DNA of 64,000 bases. Source: Lutraria lutraria (taxonomy: Eukaryota; Mollusca; Bivalvia; Venerida; Mactridae). The stretch lies in contig OZ026833.1 of NCBI GenBank assembly GCA_964023205.1, forward strand, positions 43,617,137 through 43,681,136. Reading direction: 5' to 3'. The notes beneath the pieces are model-generated. The model saw nothing but the letters and a program-made list of their open reading frames with translations, ran no database searches and was not told the origin of the DNA. The translations under genes were made by a program, and so were the position numbers. Shown here one piece after another: positions 34,101 through 47,453 of this stretch (position 1 is the first letter of the stretch; the number at the start of each line of letters is the position of its first letter).

Positions 34101-37100
34101 ATGCATGAATATACACCTGACTTGACGTGTTCAAGATGACAAAAATGTGACATTAAATGAAACATAGTTAGCATTGTTGCAGGATGTTTTATAAAACAAA
34201 AATACCATCGAAGGGTCGGCATTTTGCGTGAATGTTCATGATACAGTAAAAAGAAAATGTTAAAATAACACAGAAAATGGATTATTCTGGATCGCAAAGT
34301 AACGTTTAGTTAAAACGCATATACTTGATACCTCATGAATGACAACCTGACTGCTACCGCATAGATAATTATGAATATTTACTATAGGTGAATTAATATT
34401 TTAATAGATAAAGGGTTGAGGCTTATTAATTAAAAAATCGACTTTATGTATGTTATGGTATCGAAAAAGATGTCATTTCTAGTACAGGATATTCCGGTGA
34501 TAATAATTCATTCATGACTTTACACTTGACTTGACGTGCTAAAGATGACAAGAATGTGACCTAACCAGAAGCATAATTAGGCATTGTTCTTTGTTGTCTT
34601 ACTAGAGTGATGCGAGTAAAAATATATATTACTATATATATTCGACTTTATCTCTGATATTGTATTGAAATGAGATTATGCGAGATTTCAAAATTAGATG
34701 TTTAGTGAATGTCTTCACATAGAAGTGCAAAATGAAAATTTTATGAAGCCTAATTTGTTTTGCATCGATAATTTAAGTATTCTGTGTTCAACACAATGTA
34801 CTAAGATGTAGAGTTAGAACTATTTAATATACAAATCGACTTTATGCCTGTTTTTTTAATATGAATTTGAAGACAGGATAATAAAATGATTGTAATTCTA
34901 AAATGATTTCAAAAATGACTTGACGTGTTCTAGATGAAGATAAACAAGGCCATAAGTTAGAGAATAAAAGTTAGAAATTATTATTTAATTATTTTTGAAA
35001 TTTCCGAGCGGTCAAATGTATATAACATTTTCATGTCTCTGAACTAACAGTGAAAAGGGATAATGCTGAATTCTAAGTTAGGCACTTTATTAAAGCTTTC
35101 ACCTATAAGCACACGAATGACAACTTTATTGCTATCGTATTAATCATCATGAATATTCAGGTGAATTAAATTGTTTTTAAATAATGGGTTCAAAACTCGA
35201 ATTTATGTACGTTAATGTATGGCAAAATATATTAGTTCAATGCATGATATTCCCATGATAGTATTTCATGCATGAATATACACCTGACTTGACGTGTTCA
35301 AGATGACAAAAATGTGACATTAGATGAAACATAGTAAGCATTGTTGCAGGATGTTTTATAAAACAAAAATGCCATCGATGGGTCGGCATTTTACGTGAAT
35401 GTTCATGATACAGTAAAAAGAAAATGTTAAAATAACACAGAAAATGGATTATTCTGGATCGCAAAGTAACGTTTAGTTAAAACGCACATACCTGATACCT
35501 CATGAATGACAACCTGACTGCTACCGCATAAATAATTATGATTATTTAGATGAATTAATATTGTAATAGATAAAGGGTTGTGGCTTATCAATTCAAAAAT
35601 CGACTTTATGTATGTTATTGTATCGAAAACGATGTCATTTCTAGTACAGGATATTCCGGCGATAGTAATTCATGCATGACTTTACACTTGACTTGACGTG
35701 CTTAAGATGACAAGAATGTGACCTAACCAGAAGCATAATTAGGCATTGTTCTTTGTTGTCTTACTTCAGTGATGCGAGTAAAAATATATATTACTATAAT
35801 ATATTCGACTTCATCTCTGATATTATATTGAAATGAGATTATGCGAGATTTCAAAATTAGATGTTTAGTGAAAGTCTTCACATAGAAGTGCAAAAATGGT
35901 AATTTTAGAAAGCCTAGTTTGTTTTGCATCGATAATTTAAGTATTCTATGTTCAATACAATGTACTAAGATGAAGAGTTAGAACTATTTAATATACAAAT
36001 CGACTTTATGCCTGTTTTTTAAATATGAATTTGAAGACAGGATAATAAAATGATTGTAATTCAAAATGATTTCAAAAATGACTTGACGTGTTCTAGATGA
36101 AGATAAACAAGGCCATAAGTTAGAGAATAAAAGTTAGAAATTATTATTTAATTATTTTTGAAATTTCCGAGCGGTCAAATGTATATAACATTTTCATGTC
36201 TCTGAACTAACAGAGAAAAGGGATAATGCTGAATTCTAAGTTAGGCACTTTATTAAAGCTTTCACCTATAAGCACACGAATGACAACTTTATTGCTATCG
36301 TATTAATCATCATGACTATTCAGGTGAATTAAATTGTTTTTAAATAATGGGTTCAAAACTCGACTTCATGTATGTTAATGTATCGCAGAATGTATTAGTT
36401 CAATGCATGATATTCCCATGATAGTATTTCATGCATGAATATACACCTAACTTGACGTGTTCAAGATGACAAAAATATGACATTAAATGAAACATAGTTA
36501 GCATTGTTGCAGGATGTTTTAAAAAGAAGGGTCGGCATTTTACGTGAATGTTCATGATACAGTAAAAAGAAAATGTTTAAAATAACGTAGAAAAGGGTTT
36601 ATTCTGGATCGCAAAGTAACGTTTTGTTAAAACGCACATACCTGATACCTCATGAATGACAACCTGACTGCTACCGCATAAATAATTATGATTATTTAGG
36701 TGAATTAATATTTTAATAGATAAAGGGTTGAGGCTTATTAATTAAAAAATCGACTTAATGTATGTTATTGTATCGAAAAAGATGTCATTTCTAGTACAGG
36801 ATATTCCGGTGATAGTAATTCATGCATGACTTTACACTTGACTTGACGTGCTAAAGATGACAAGAATGTGACCTAACCAGAAGCATAATTAGGCATTGTT
36901 CTTTGTTGTCTTACTTCAGTGATGCGAGTAAAAATATATATTACTATAATATATTCGACTTCATCTCTGATATTATATTGAAATGAGATTATGCGAGATT
37001 TCAAAATTAGATGTTTAGTGTAAGTCTTCACATAGAAGTGCAAAAATGGAAATTTTATGAAGCCTTATTTGTTTTGCATCGATAATTTAATTTTTCTATG

Positions 37101-40100
37101 TTCAATACAATGTACTAAGATGAAGAGTTAGAACTATTTAATATACAAATCGACTTTATGCCTGTTTTTTAAATATGAATTTGAAGACAGGATAATAAAA
37201 TGATTGTAATTCTAAAATGAGTTCAAAAATGTCTTGACGTGTTCTAGATGAAGATAAACAAGGCCATAAGTTAGAGAATAAAAGTTAGAAATTATTATTT
37301 AATTATTTTTGAAATTTTCGAGCGGTCAAATGTATATAACATTTTCATGTCTCTGAACTAACAGAGAAAAGGGATAATGCTGAATTCTAAGTTAGGCACT
37401 ATATTAAAGCTTTCACCTATAAGCACACGAATGACAACTTTATTGCTATCGTATTAATCATCATGAATATTCAGGTGAATTAAATTGTTTTTAAATAATG
37501 GGTTCAAAACTCGACTTTATGTATGTTAATGTATCGCAGAATGTATTAGTTCAATGCATGATATTCCCATGATAGTATTTCATGCATGAATATACACCTG
37601 ACTTGACGTGTTCAAGATGACAAAAATGTGACATTAAATGAAACATAGTTAGCATTGTTGCAGGATGTTTTATAAAACAAAAATGCCATCGAAGGGTCGG
37701 CATTTTGCGTGAATGTTCATGATACAGTAAAAAGAAAATGTTAAAATAACACAGAAAATGGATTATTCTGGATCGCAAAGTAACGTTTAGTTAAAACGCA
37801 TATACTTGATACCTCATGAATGACAACCTGACTGCTACCGCATAGATAATTATGATTATTTACTATAGGTGAATTAATATTTTAATAGATAAAGGGTTGA
37901 GGCTTATTAATTAAAAAATCGACTTTATGTATGTTATGGTATCAAAAAAGATGTCATTTCTAGTACAGGATATTCCGGTGATAATAATTCATTCATGACT
38001 TTACACTTGACTTGACGTGCTAAAGATGACAAGAATGTGACCTAACCAGAAGCATAATTAGGCATTGTTCTTTGTTGTCTTACTAGAGTGATGCGAGTAA
38101 AAATATATATTACTATATATATTCGACTTTATCTCTGATATTGTATTGAAATGAGATTATGCGAGATTTCAAAATTAGATGTTTAGTGAAAGTCTTCACA
38201 TAGAAGTGCAAAATGAAAATTTTATGAAGCCTAATTTGTTTTGCATCGATAATTTAAGTATTCTGTGTTCAACACAATGTACTAAGATGTAGAGTTAGAA
38301 CTATTTAATATACAAATCGACTTTATGCCTGTTTTTTTAATATGAATTTGAAGACAGGATAATAAAATGATTGTAATTCAAAATGATTTCAAAAATGACT
38401 TGACGTGTTCTAGATGAAGATAAACAAGGCCATAAGTTAGAGAATAAAAGTTAGAAATTATTATTTAATTATTTTTGAAATTTCCGAGCGGTCAAATGTA
38501 TATAACATTTTCATGTCTCTGAACTAACAGAGAAAAGGGATAATGCTGAATTCTAAGTTAGGCACTTTATTAAAGCTTTCACCTATAAGCACACGAATGA
38601 CAACTTTATTGCTATCGTATTAATCATCATGAATATTCAGGTGAATTAAATTGTTTTTAAATAATGGGTTCAAAACTCGACTTTATGTATGTTAATGTAT
38701 CGCAGAATGTATTAATTCAATGCATGATATTCCCATGATAGTATTTCATGCATGAATATACACCTGACTTGACGTGTTCAAGATGACAAAAGTATGACAT
38801 TAAATGTAACATAGTTAGTATTGTTGCAGGATATTTTATAAACAAAAATGCTATCAAAGGGTCGGCATTTTACGTGAATGTTCATGATACAGTAAAAAGA
38901 AAATGTTTAAAATAACATAGAAAAGGGATTATTCTGGATCGCAAAGTAACGTTTTGTTAAAACGCACACACCTGATACCTCATGAATGACAACCTGACTG
39001 CTACCGCATAAATAATTATGATTATTTAGGTGAATTAATATTTTAATAGATAAAGGGTTGAGGCTTATCAATTCAAAAATCGACTTTATGTATGTTATTG
39101 TATCGAAAAAGATGTCATTTCTAGTACAGGATATTCCGGTGATAGTAATTCATGCATGACTTTACACTTGACTTGACGTGCTAAAGATGACAAGAATGTG
39201 ACGTAACCTGAAGCATAATTAGGCATTGTTCTTTGTTGTCTTACTAGAGTGATGCGAGTAAAAATATATATTACTATATTTATTCGACTTTATCTCTGAT
39301 ATTATATTGAAATGAGATTATGCGAGATTTCAAAATTAGACGATTAGTGAAAGTCTTCACATAGAAGTGCAAAATTGGAAATTTGATGAAGCCTAATTTG
39401 TATTACATCGATAATTTAAGTATTCTATGTTCAATACGAAGAGTTAGAACTATTTAATTTACAAATCGACTTTTTGCACGTTTTTTGAATGTTGATTTAA
39501 AAATATGATAATAAAATGATAGTACTTCTTAAAAGACTTCAAACATGTCGTGTTCTAGATCAAGATAAACAAGGCCATAAGTTAGAGCAATATAGTTCGA
39601 AATTGATTTTAAGTCTTTTTGAAATTTCCGAGCGGTCAATTATTGTGTCATATTTTTATGTTCGACTGTGTCTTTGAAATAACAGAGAAATGAGTAATGC
39701 TGAATTCTAAGTTAAGCCGTTTATTAATGCTTTCACTTGTTAGCGCATTAATGACAACCTAAATGCTACCGCATGAATTATTATGATCTTTTAGGTGAAT
39801 TAAATTGTTATTAGATAAACGGTTCAACAATCGACTTCATGTATGTAATTGTATCGAAAAATATATTATTTCCAAACATGATTTTCCCTTGATAGTAACT
39901 CATGCAAGACTATATACATGACTTGACGTGTTCAAGATGACAAAAATGTGACATGAACAGAATCATCATTAGGCATTGTTGTATCATACATATGCGAATG
40001 AAGGATCGCCATTTTACCTGAACTTTCATTATAAATTAATGAGAATTTGTCTAAAATAACATTGAAAAGGGGTTGTGCTGGATCGCAAAGAAACCTTTAG

Positions 40101-40560
40101 TGAATACTTACACCTCTTATCGCACGAATGTAAACCTGTCTGCTACTGCAGAAATGTTTATGATTATTTATATGAATTAAGTTATTATTACTATTTAGAT
40201 ATAGGGTTGAATGTTATTAGTTCAATACTCGTCTTTATGTATGTTATTATTTCGATAAAGATATCATATTCAATTTATAATGCTCCCATGATAGTAATTC
40301 ATATTTAAATACACAAGACTTGTGTGTTCAAGGTGACAGGAATGTGACATTACCAGAAGCATAATTAGGCATTGTTCTGTAGTGTTTTTGCACAATCTTG
40401 ATAATAAAACATTTGTATTACTTTTCATAGTCGACTTTGTGTCTGACAATATGTAGAAATGAGGTTATGCTTAATTTCAAAATTGGACATTTCATGAAAG
40501 TCTTCACATACTCGTATATGTGCACAAATGGAAATTTTAAGAAGTCTTATTGGTAGAGCA
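25185..40560. repeat. satellite array with nested higher-order structure
   Basis: AGTACAGGATATTCCGG recurs at 25211, 26356, 27518, 28680, 29831, 31000, 32162, 33312, 34481, 35643, 36793, 37962 and 39123, giving monomers of 1145-1169 bp. From about 27560 to 38680 the lengths cycle 1169-1162-1150, a 3481-bp higher-order repeat present about 3.2 times at near identity. Each monomer has three diverged subunits, marked by GACTTGACG at, for example, 26403, 26792, 27161 and 27565 (steps 389, 369, 404). The left edge is abrupt; beyond 39123 the copies decay progressively. Short open frames recurring inside are by-products of the repeat. Confidence 0.93.
27560..38680. repeat. homogenised 3481-bp higher-order repeat, about 3.2 copies
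   Basis: Within the satellite, corresponding positions recur every 3481-3482 bp with only occasional differences. The same short frame recurs at 28274, 31756 and 35237, and a variant at 30589, 34070 and 37551. The monomer at 27518 joins the pattern only after its first tens of bases, and similarity to the phase ends near 38680, which marks the edges of the last amplification. Confidence 0.88.
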
Positions 40561-42150
40561 CATATAATTCAAATAATATTTTGTATTTTTTAAATATTAA
40601 TTCGGAGACATGATATTCCAATGATGTTAGTTCTTAAATGATTTAAACACGACTAGACATCTTCTAGAGCATGATAACTAATACGAAAAGACAGAAATAC
40701 TTAGAAATTGTGGAAGCGTTCTTGCTATTATATACGTATACGTAAAACAATTCATCAAAGGTGCATATGAATAATATAAGAAAAGTCATGTTTATCGCAT
40801 ATATGTTGGGATAACACACGAACGTGTAAACTCTGTTTTCATTGTGGTCCCAGTAAATATAGTTAATGTATTGTAGTGGCCCTTTCTTAATAAAGTAAAG
40901 GGTGTATTGTCTTGAGCGATGAGCTGTCTTGGATTTTCGAGGGGTGCATTGCCTGTGTGTGAATAGAATGGTTATCGTTCTTTTGGCGTCTGGCTTCCAG
41001 ACAATTCACACCAGACGATTCACCACTTGGCTATTTGTTCAGACAATTCAGCCCCAGGTCAGTTCACCCCTCATTTCTTGAAAATGTACAGAGACAATTC
41101 ACCCAATGTTTATATTTTTCTTTGTGATCAGCACTAAAAGAACACTACTAGTTGCGGTCATGATTCATTAATTAGAGCATGTCGCCCGGATCACCTTGGA
41201 TGGATCCAGGTGGTGACAGGTCATATTTTTATGTTATAATGCTCATACCGTTCACGAGGCTACATGGACAAATCCATCCATGACATTTTCCTTAACTTTT
41301 GGTCCTCATAATGAGGAGAAACTGGCTTTTTGAAGCCGGGCAAGTGCTTATATTAGTTGTTAAATCCAAGAAAACTGGTAAAGTGAAGTGAAAGCTGTAT
41401 GTAACTGAAAATTGTTGAAAAAGTTCATAGATTAAACCCAAATAAATTCGAACAAAATTAAGACAAATTGATGTTACACTTTGACCTAGTGCACATAATT
41501 AGTTTAATGACACATTTCTCTGTACAATATTGTACTCAGTGGAATAATGTTCTAGTAACAATATCGTGCTTTGTGATTGCTCAGTTGATATAACATTCTT
41601 CTTCCAACATAATCATGGATAATTATCGGCTGTTGGTCAGTGATCGAACTACACAGGAATAGAACATTGCAGAATGGTTATACATGTAGAAACCTTAGCG
41701 GATTGAGATACAATTGGTTGTGTTTAGTGGCATTGAAGTAACTGATCATTACGTAGTCAATAAATTTCATAAATCATTGTAACCCCAATTTTTGGCTGCA
41801 AAACATAGAATTTAGTGGTTTGTTCAGAAGGATAATGGTGTCAGAATGAGAAGTCTTGAATTCAACATTTAACATTTTCCAATGGAATTTCTAGCTTTGA
41901 CCAACTACAAACAATGATGTACTCATAACATTTGACAAAAAGTGTTGATTTCTGTCCATAAGTGGAATAGTTGCCGGCGCCATATTTTAGGCTATGTTAA
42001 TACTGGTTAAAATAACAGCCCATGTAAGGTGAACCGGCACCGATATAACCGGGCGGGCACATACATGTATAGTTATACATCAACAAGAAAGCATACTCAT
42101 TTATAAGAAAAATGCTTATACTTGTAATTGTATATATGTACATTTTTATA
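40560..42150. other. intergenic; short CAATTCACC repeats and a hairpin
   Basis: At 40990-41110 GACAATTCACC-type words recur (CAGACAATTCACACCAGACG, GACAATTCACCC), suggesting a degenerate repeat. At 41190-41222 ATCACCTTGGAT and ATCCAGGTGGTGA can form a hairpin. No gene was seen. Confidence 0.4.
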
Positions 42151-42151
42151 T

Positions 42152-42343
42152 CGTTTATATCGAGTTTTACGAGTCATTTATGAGGCGGACAGTTCTCCTA
42201 AGCATCGCTCCTGGGAAGAGCCAGTACAAGACTCCCATAAAGAGACATGGTCGGAAGCGGGACTCGAACCCAGGACCCTCCATCGGTAACAGGTTACAGT
42301 GATTTGAAGGCAGAGACATTAACCAATCGACCACGGAGACGAG
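42152..42343 (-). mobile_element. tRNA-derived SINE, family A, copy 2
   Basis: A slightly shortened copy of the 1742-1971 element, lacking part of the body (the CCTCCGTAAGCAACTGCC block). B box as CTGGGTTCGAGTCCCGCTTC on the minus strand. Confidence 0.8.
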
Positions 42344-42399
42344 TTGTATATATGTACAAGCATCCAATTGTTGTACAATAAATTGCAAAATAAATAAGT

Positions 42400-42640
42400 T
42401 ACCAATGTGTACTTATTGGAAAGGAATGACAACTCTGTGTGAGATTAGGAATTTCGCTCTAATTATATATATATAGCTTAATTTCCAAATTAGACGTTAT
42501 ATAAAAGTTGCTACCGCCTAGACAATTATGATTATTTATATAAATTGAACTGTAAGTAGGTTTTAGTGTTAGAGCTTATCAGTTCACAAATCTACTTTAT
42601 GTCTGTTACTGTTCTATTTTGATATTGATTATTTTGATAC
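42400..42640 (+). repeat. isolated relic of the 25-40 kb satellite
   Basis: CCAAATTAGACGTTATATAA, GCTACCGCCTAGACAATTAT, GATTATTTATATAAATTGAA and CTTATCAGTTCACAAATCTA follow the order of the satellite subunit (AAAATTAGATGTTTAGTGAA, GCTACCGCATAAATAATTAT and so on), but with much divergence. Confidence 0.6.
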
Positions 42641-43059
42641 TCCAAAGGAAATTAGATGTTCATCTACTGGAAAACACATGTTGAGAGCTTTTCTGAAGTT
42701 TTAGTTTTGTCACAATTTAATTCGAGTTTATTTTCACAACATTTTTCTACATGCGTGTTTTGCGAACATTCTATTTGTATCGTTGAAGTACATGCTTATA
42801 TTAACATGTAATTATTATAGGTTTGAATGGGAAACGTTAAAAAAACAATCATTGCTCCTGCAAACGAGTATACTATTAAGCGAATGAACAAATACTTCTC
42901 ATTGTTATCTGTCTATAACGAAAGAGAAGCGAGATATCTTTTTTCACAGGTTACTTGATTTTGTAACCGCTATTATGAAAAAATATCAAGTTGAATCCGG
43001 ATAAGTTACACGTTCAAATTCATCTTTCACCACTTTAAATATGTTATAAGTATACTGTG

Positions 43060-43540
43060 TAAACATGACCCCCCCCCCCCCTAACAGATGCTAATTATAG
43101 TATATATATTCAACTTGGTGAAAATCTTATGGTCAAACAGTCTGCATAAAAATCAATACTGATCAAGAAATGTATTCACTACTGTGGTAACAATGTGAAA
43201 TATAGCTTTTTGTATTTCAAGGACAGATAACTCTTGACATACCAAATCGATTAAGCTAATACATACTCTATATAAAAACCATCAATATTGGAAAAGAAAT
43301 GAAAGCACTAGAGTAGTAACAAGGTGAAATGTACTGCTCTTTGTAATTCAGTGACACGTTACGCTCAACATACTAAGCTGACTAAGCCCAAAATCGAATT
43401 TGACCGAGACCGTGAGGTCAAACAGATTCTGTACCATGGCTGAAAATGAAAGCACTAGAGTGATAACAAGTTGAATATAGCTTTTTTGTAATTAAAGAGC
43501 ACATAACTCTGGACATTTCAGACGATTTGGACCCATAATC
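43060..43540. repeat. degenerate repeats of about 110 bp plus a C-run
   Basis: A run of about 12 C lies at 43071-43082. Three diverged modules then contain GTGAAATATAGCTTTTTGTA followed by CAAGGACAGATAACTCTTGA, at about 43190, 43325 and 43470. This is a bivalve-type dispersed repeat by resemblance. Confidence 0.55.
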
Positions 43541-43629
43541 TTACATAACCAAGATCTTGTGGCCATACACGTCATATCTAAGCATGATTATGATGGCTTA
43601 AAGTATGTGGATCCTAATAGATAACAGGT

Positions 43630-44010
43630 TAAATTTGCGATTGAGGGTTCACAAGGTTTTTGTGTAGTTTGACTGGGTGACCTTATCTTTGGCCCCAAAC
43701 AACCCATATGCTGATGAGCATTGTGACAAAGTTCCATGAACATTAGATAAAAGATGTGGTCTCTGGAATGTTCACAATGTTTTTGTTTATATTTACGAGA
43801 CCTGGTGACCTAGTTTTGACTCCACATGACAAATATACAAAACAGCATAGAAGACATCAAGGCAAAAATGATTAGAAAATTTCATGAAGATTAGATGAAA
43901 TATATTGTATCTAGAATGTTCTCAAAATAATTGAGAACGGAACTGACAGACACCAGACGACGGACATCCAAGGATTACAATAACTCACCTGAGCATATCA
44001 ATTGTAATCC
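43630..44010. repeat. diverged relative of the 144-bp module repeat
   Basis: GGTGACCTTATCTTTGGCCC and GGTGACCTAGTTTTGACTCC, with AAAGTTCCATGAACATTAGA and AAATTTCATGAAGATTAGAT, match the internal modules of 22940-24236. The block ends with GACGACGGACATCCAAGGAT and CACCTGAGCAT. Confidence 0.65.
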
Positions 44011-44639
44011 AAAGTGAAATCGTCACAGAAGCTGAAGATACTCATGAGGTCAACCCCAACTTGCCAAGATGGTATCCCCCCCCAAGTACGCACCAGCAAA
44101 TACATGCTACAAATTCATGTAATTCTATACCCCTTATCAAACTTGATCTGGACCACAAAAGAAACTATACTCGTAGATTAAACAAATATACATGCTGCAT
44201 AGACGGTTAAATTGCATAAAAGAAGTAATGTCTAAAAATCACTTTTGCATGTGTTCAATGCATTCAAATAATATTTCATTTATACATTTTCTTCAATTTT
44301 TGGATGATATTTAAAAGAACATCAGTTTATATAATTTGAGCATTGTTATTTTAAACCATGGTATATAGAATATCAATTCTACAGAAAACTTTATAATCAC
44401 TTGACTGTTTCAAATTAGTTTAGGCCGAAACACAGGATATTTGAGTAGACCAATTATCGGAAAAAATTCAGGATAGACAAGTGTATATAAATTGCTCAAA
44501 TTTTAAAGGATATATAAGTATAGTGCGGCTCAGTCAACAAAATTAGAATCGTCACATCAAAACCCATGTGCTGTATCTCCATGTTTTATTAAAAATGATG
44601 AGAAAATAACGACGGTTGAGTTTAGATAATAGTTGATGT

Positions 44640-44860
44640 AAAGACAAAGAGTGAGTGAGTGAGTGAGGGAGGGGCGTACTTAAGGGCGAGACGGACGTTA
44701 CGGCGTGTTTATTTTCCTTTACTATTTTTCAGTGATTGATTGATTGATTGAGTGATTGAGTGAGTGAGGGAGGGAGGGAAGGAGGGAGGGGCGTTCTTAA
44801 GGGCGAGACGGACGTTACGGCGTGTTTATTTTCCTTTACTATTTTTCAACCCCACAAAGG
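44640..44860. repeat. (GAGT)n/(GATT)n microsatellite with duplicated block
   Basis: A block GGGAGGGGCGTACTTAAGGG through TTATTTTCCTTTACTATTTTTCA occurs at about 44668-44732 and again at about 44785-44849 (GTTCTTAAGGG), separated by GAGT/GATT microsatellite. This is a recent tandem duplication anchored on the microsatellite. Confidence 0.85.
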
Positions 44861-45002
44861 TATTTTTTCAAGCACACAAACGGAATTAAACCCTACAATG
44901 ACCGTTTGGACGTAACGGAAACCCCATAATGCTAACCCTTAACCCAAACCCCATAATGTCGCTCCTTGATGTGCGGACGGACGGACGGAAGAAAGCGTGA
45001 AC

Positions 45003-45600
45003 GCCCTAATTTATCATCAAACTATTCTAAACCCGGCTGCAATTGTATAGTAGGTCAGATTTCACGAGATTAATATTGAATCTCAACAATTGTCAACATT
45101 ATGTTCTCAACCCATTTTGTAATAAGGCTTATGCAAACACAACCCGTTTTAAAATAGTTTCTTTCAAAGTAGTCCAGTAGTTCATCATCAAAGTACTTTG
45201 AACCAAGCTACGAAAGTGAAATGGGACTATGTTATGAGATTAACTTTGAAACGTATGAATATTCAACATTATTTTCTCAACCCGTTTTGTAATAAGGCTA
45301 ATGCAAACACGACACGCTTTGTAAGTAATGTCTCAAAGTAGTCCAGAGGGCAATATTTCATCTACAACGCATTTTAAGCCAGACTGCGATAGTCATGAAA
45401 ATGTGTCTTATTTCATGAAATTAACTTTGAATCTCAAAGAATTTTCAACAGATTAGCTTCAACCATTTTGGAAGTAATTGTAAGCGCCCCAGTTTTTATC
45501 ATTAAATTATTCTAAACTAGGCTGCGATTGTATAATAATATTTGTGTCATATATCACGAGATTATAATTGAATTGAATTTTCAACATTATGTTAAATAAG
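45003..45600. repeat. imperfect tandem repeat of about 165 bp, 4 units
   Basis: Each unit contains ATCATCAAACTATTCTAAAC, TTTCACGAGATTAATATTGA and CAACATTATGTTCTCAACCC or variants. Units start near 45003, 45181, 45346 and 45484; the last two are shortened. Confidence 0.75.
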
Positions 45601-45619
45601 ACCTTTTTTACTTTTGCTG

Positions 45620-46970
45620 TCAGGTTTTATTTATAATGTTATGTCGTTATATAGGAAAAGCAAATTTGTGTTATAAAGTATTTTCTTTTACGAACATTAT
45701 TTTTTTTATGTTTTTAATTAAGAACAGAATAAAGAGATGCTATTGATCCATTCCTTACCCAAACAAAATTTTTTTTTTACACCAGACGCTTAAATCAGTC
45801 ATGCTAGTAATATGCTACTTATATACATTAAGGGTGTAGCACTACTACTGTAAGGATAAGTTTGTAACATTCAACTTTTGCCTAATCACCCATTTGGAGC
45901 TCCTAATAGTTCTAGCAGTTGTAATACACGCTATCTGTTTAATGAACTAATGTAATATACACCACATTGCATGGCGACTTTACAGGCAGAGTTGTGATTA
46001 CTCAGAAAACAAAAATGCAAATTCACGATTGTGTAGCATGAGATTTGAACGACTTGTCCATACTCGTATTATTTAAGGATAGATACTAGTAAATATTGAT
46101 AATATCGAACCTAGCTACAGCAATATTTCATTAAACGAAAGGCAAACATGGAATCTTCCCATAAACATGCTGTCAAGTGTTACCTGTGTTCGTATGATAA
46201 TGTGTATATTTATATAGATTAACTTACAATCGCTAAAATTGTTGAATATAAGTGAGGCTAAGTCGGCTTTTAATAATTGTCTGAAAATTAGTGAAAATCT
46301 AATGACTAGACTCTTTTGCATCAATCAGTTTATTTCTCATGCAAAACGTATGTAAAGCCGCTAACGCAGCTTACCGTATTTGGTTTTCAATTATATAAAG
46401 CAGACATGTATGATATCGTGTTTCGAGTTTCATTGTAAACCTGTCATCATGTAATTAAGTTTGATGTTGATTTGTAACCAAATCCAAGGTTACTGAGCGT
46501 GTGCATTTAAAGTTTAGTGTACATATTTTGGTGAATATGGGGAACTAGGACACCATCAAATTCATAGGTTATAATAATTTAGTTTTGGTTTAAAGTTTAG
46601 AAAACGGACAATATCATTTTATTCACTTTGTATCGCAGAGCGTTAGAAGATTTAGGACATAAACATTTTCTAATGTTAAATCACTTCTTGGTTTTTCTGG
46701 CTTTCATATATATTTTTAAAAACAAAATTGCGTTGTTTATTTTTTATACATGTGTTTAAGAAACGAGTAATGGGCAATTTTATTCAAGAGTGGTATGGTA
46801 CTATTTATTGTAGACCTGCACTTTATGAGCATGCCCGATTTAATTATACATTTGAATACGAAAAATATCAAGATATGCTACCATTCACATAAATAGTGTG
46901 TTACTCGTTTCAGATTAAACACTCATTCTTTACGAGTTCAAGTAACTCGTTACGGTAGAAAACGTATTCA
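45620..46970. other. AT-rich intergenic, nothing recognised
   Basis: No gene, RNA or repeat was recognised. Short minus-strand frames near 46115-46324 have no domain. Confidence 0.4.
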
Positions 46971-46971
46971 C

Positions 46972-47178
46972 ACGCTACCGTGGTCGCTGACTTCAAATCA
47001 CTGCTACCTAGAGGGTCATGGGTTCGAGCCTCGCACTGAACAGTGAACATGTATCTTTATGTGAGAAAGTAGGCAGTTTCTTGCGGAGGATTTGAGTCTA
47101 GTACTGGTTCTTTCTAGATGAACTGTTCACCTAATATGACACTGACTGTTAAAAAGGGGCGAAACACTCGAAATAAAT
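46972..47178 (+). mobile_element. tRNA-derived SINE, family A, copy 3
   Basis: Plus-strand copy: TACCGTGGTCGCTGACTTCA (degenerate A box side), TCATGGGTTCGAGCCTCGCA (B box), GTGAGAAAGTAGGCAGTTTC, then GACTGTTAAAAAGGGGCG. It abuts the tRNA-Ala-like repeat that follows on the other strand. Confidence 0.8.
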
Positions 47179-47188
47179 GTAAAAGGAT

Positions 47189-47306
47189 GAGGAAAATAAT
47201 GTAGCGGTGCGGGGCTCGAACCCGCAAACTACTGCTTGCAAATCAGATGCTCTACCGACTGAACTAATCGGGATTGTGAATATCCCAGCCAATATGCAAT
47301 ACAATA
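47189..47306 (-). repeat. tRNA-Ala(UGC)-like SINE, copy 2
   Basis: The tRNA-like core at 47202-47273 (minus) has a D-arm TAGTTCAGTCGGTAGAGC, an anticodon arm with TTGCAAG and a T-arm GCGGGTTCGAGCCCCGC with a canonical T-loop. The acceptor stem pairs poorly. Flanks (GGATGAGGAAAATAATG and GAATATCCCAGCCAAT) are shared with copy 3, showing a repeat larger than the tRNA core. Confidence 0.75.
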
Positions 47307-47453
47307 TACCACACTGGTACATTCCTCCTTCCTTTTTATTCCAAGTAAATAAATCGCGACAATCACAGGCTCTTTGAACTAACCCAGACATCTGCTTTAC
47401 CCTAGCTCTAGGATTCCAAGGCTAGTCACACACTCACGGCACCAAATGTAATA

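Noticed and set aside
28274..37778. Recurring 75- and 68-codon frames as a gene family
   Set aside because: They recur only because the satellite repeats every 3481 bp, and other monomers of the same satellite lack them.
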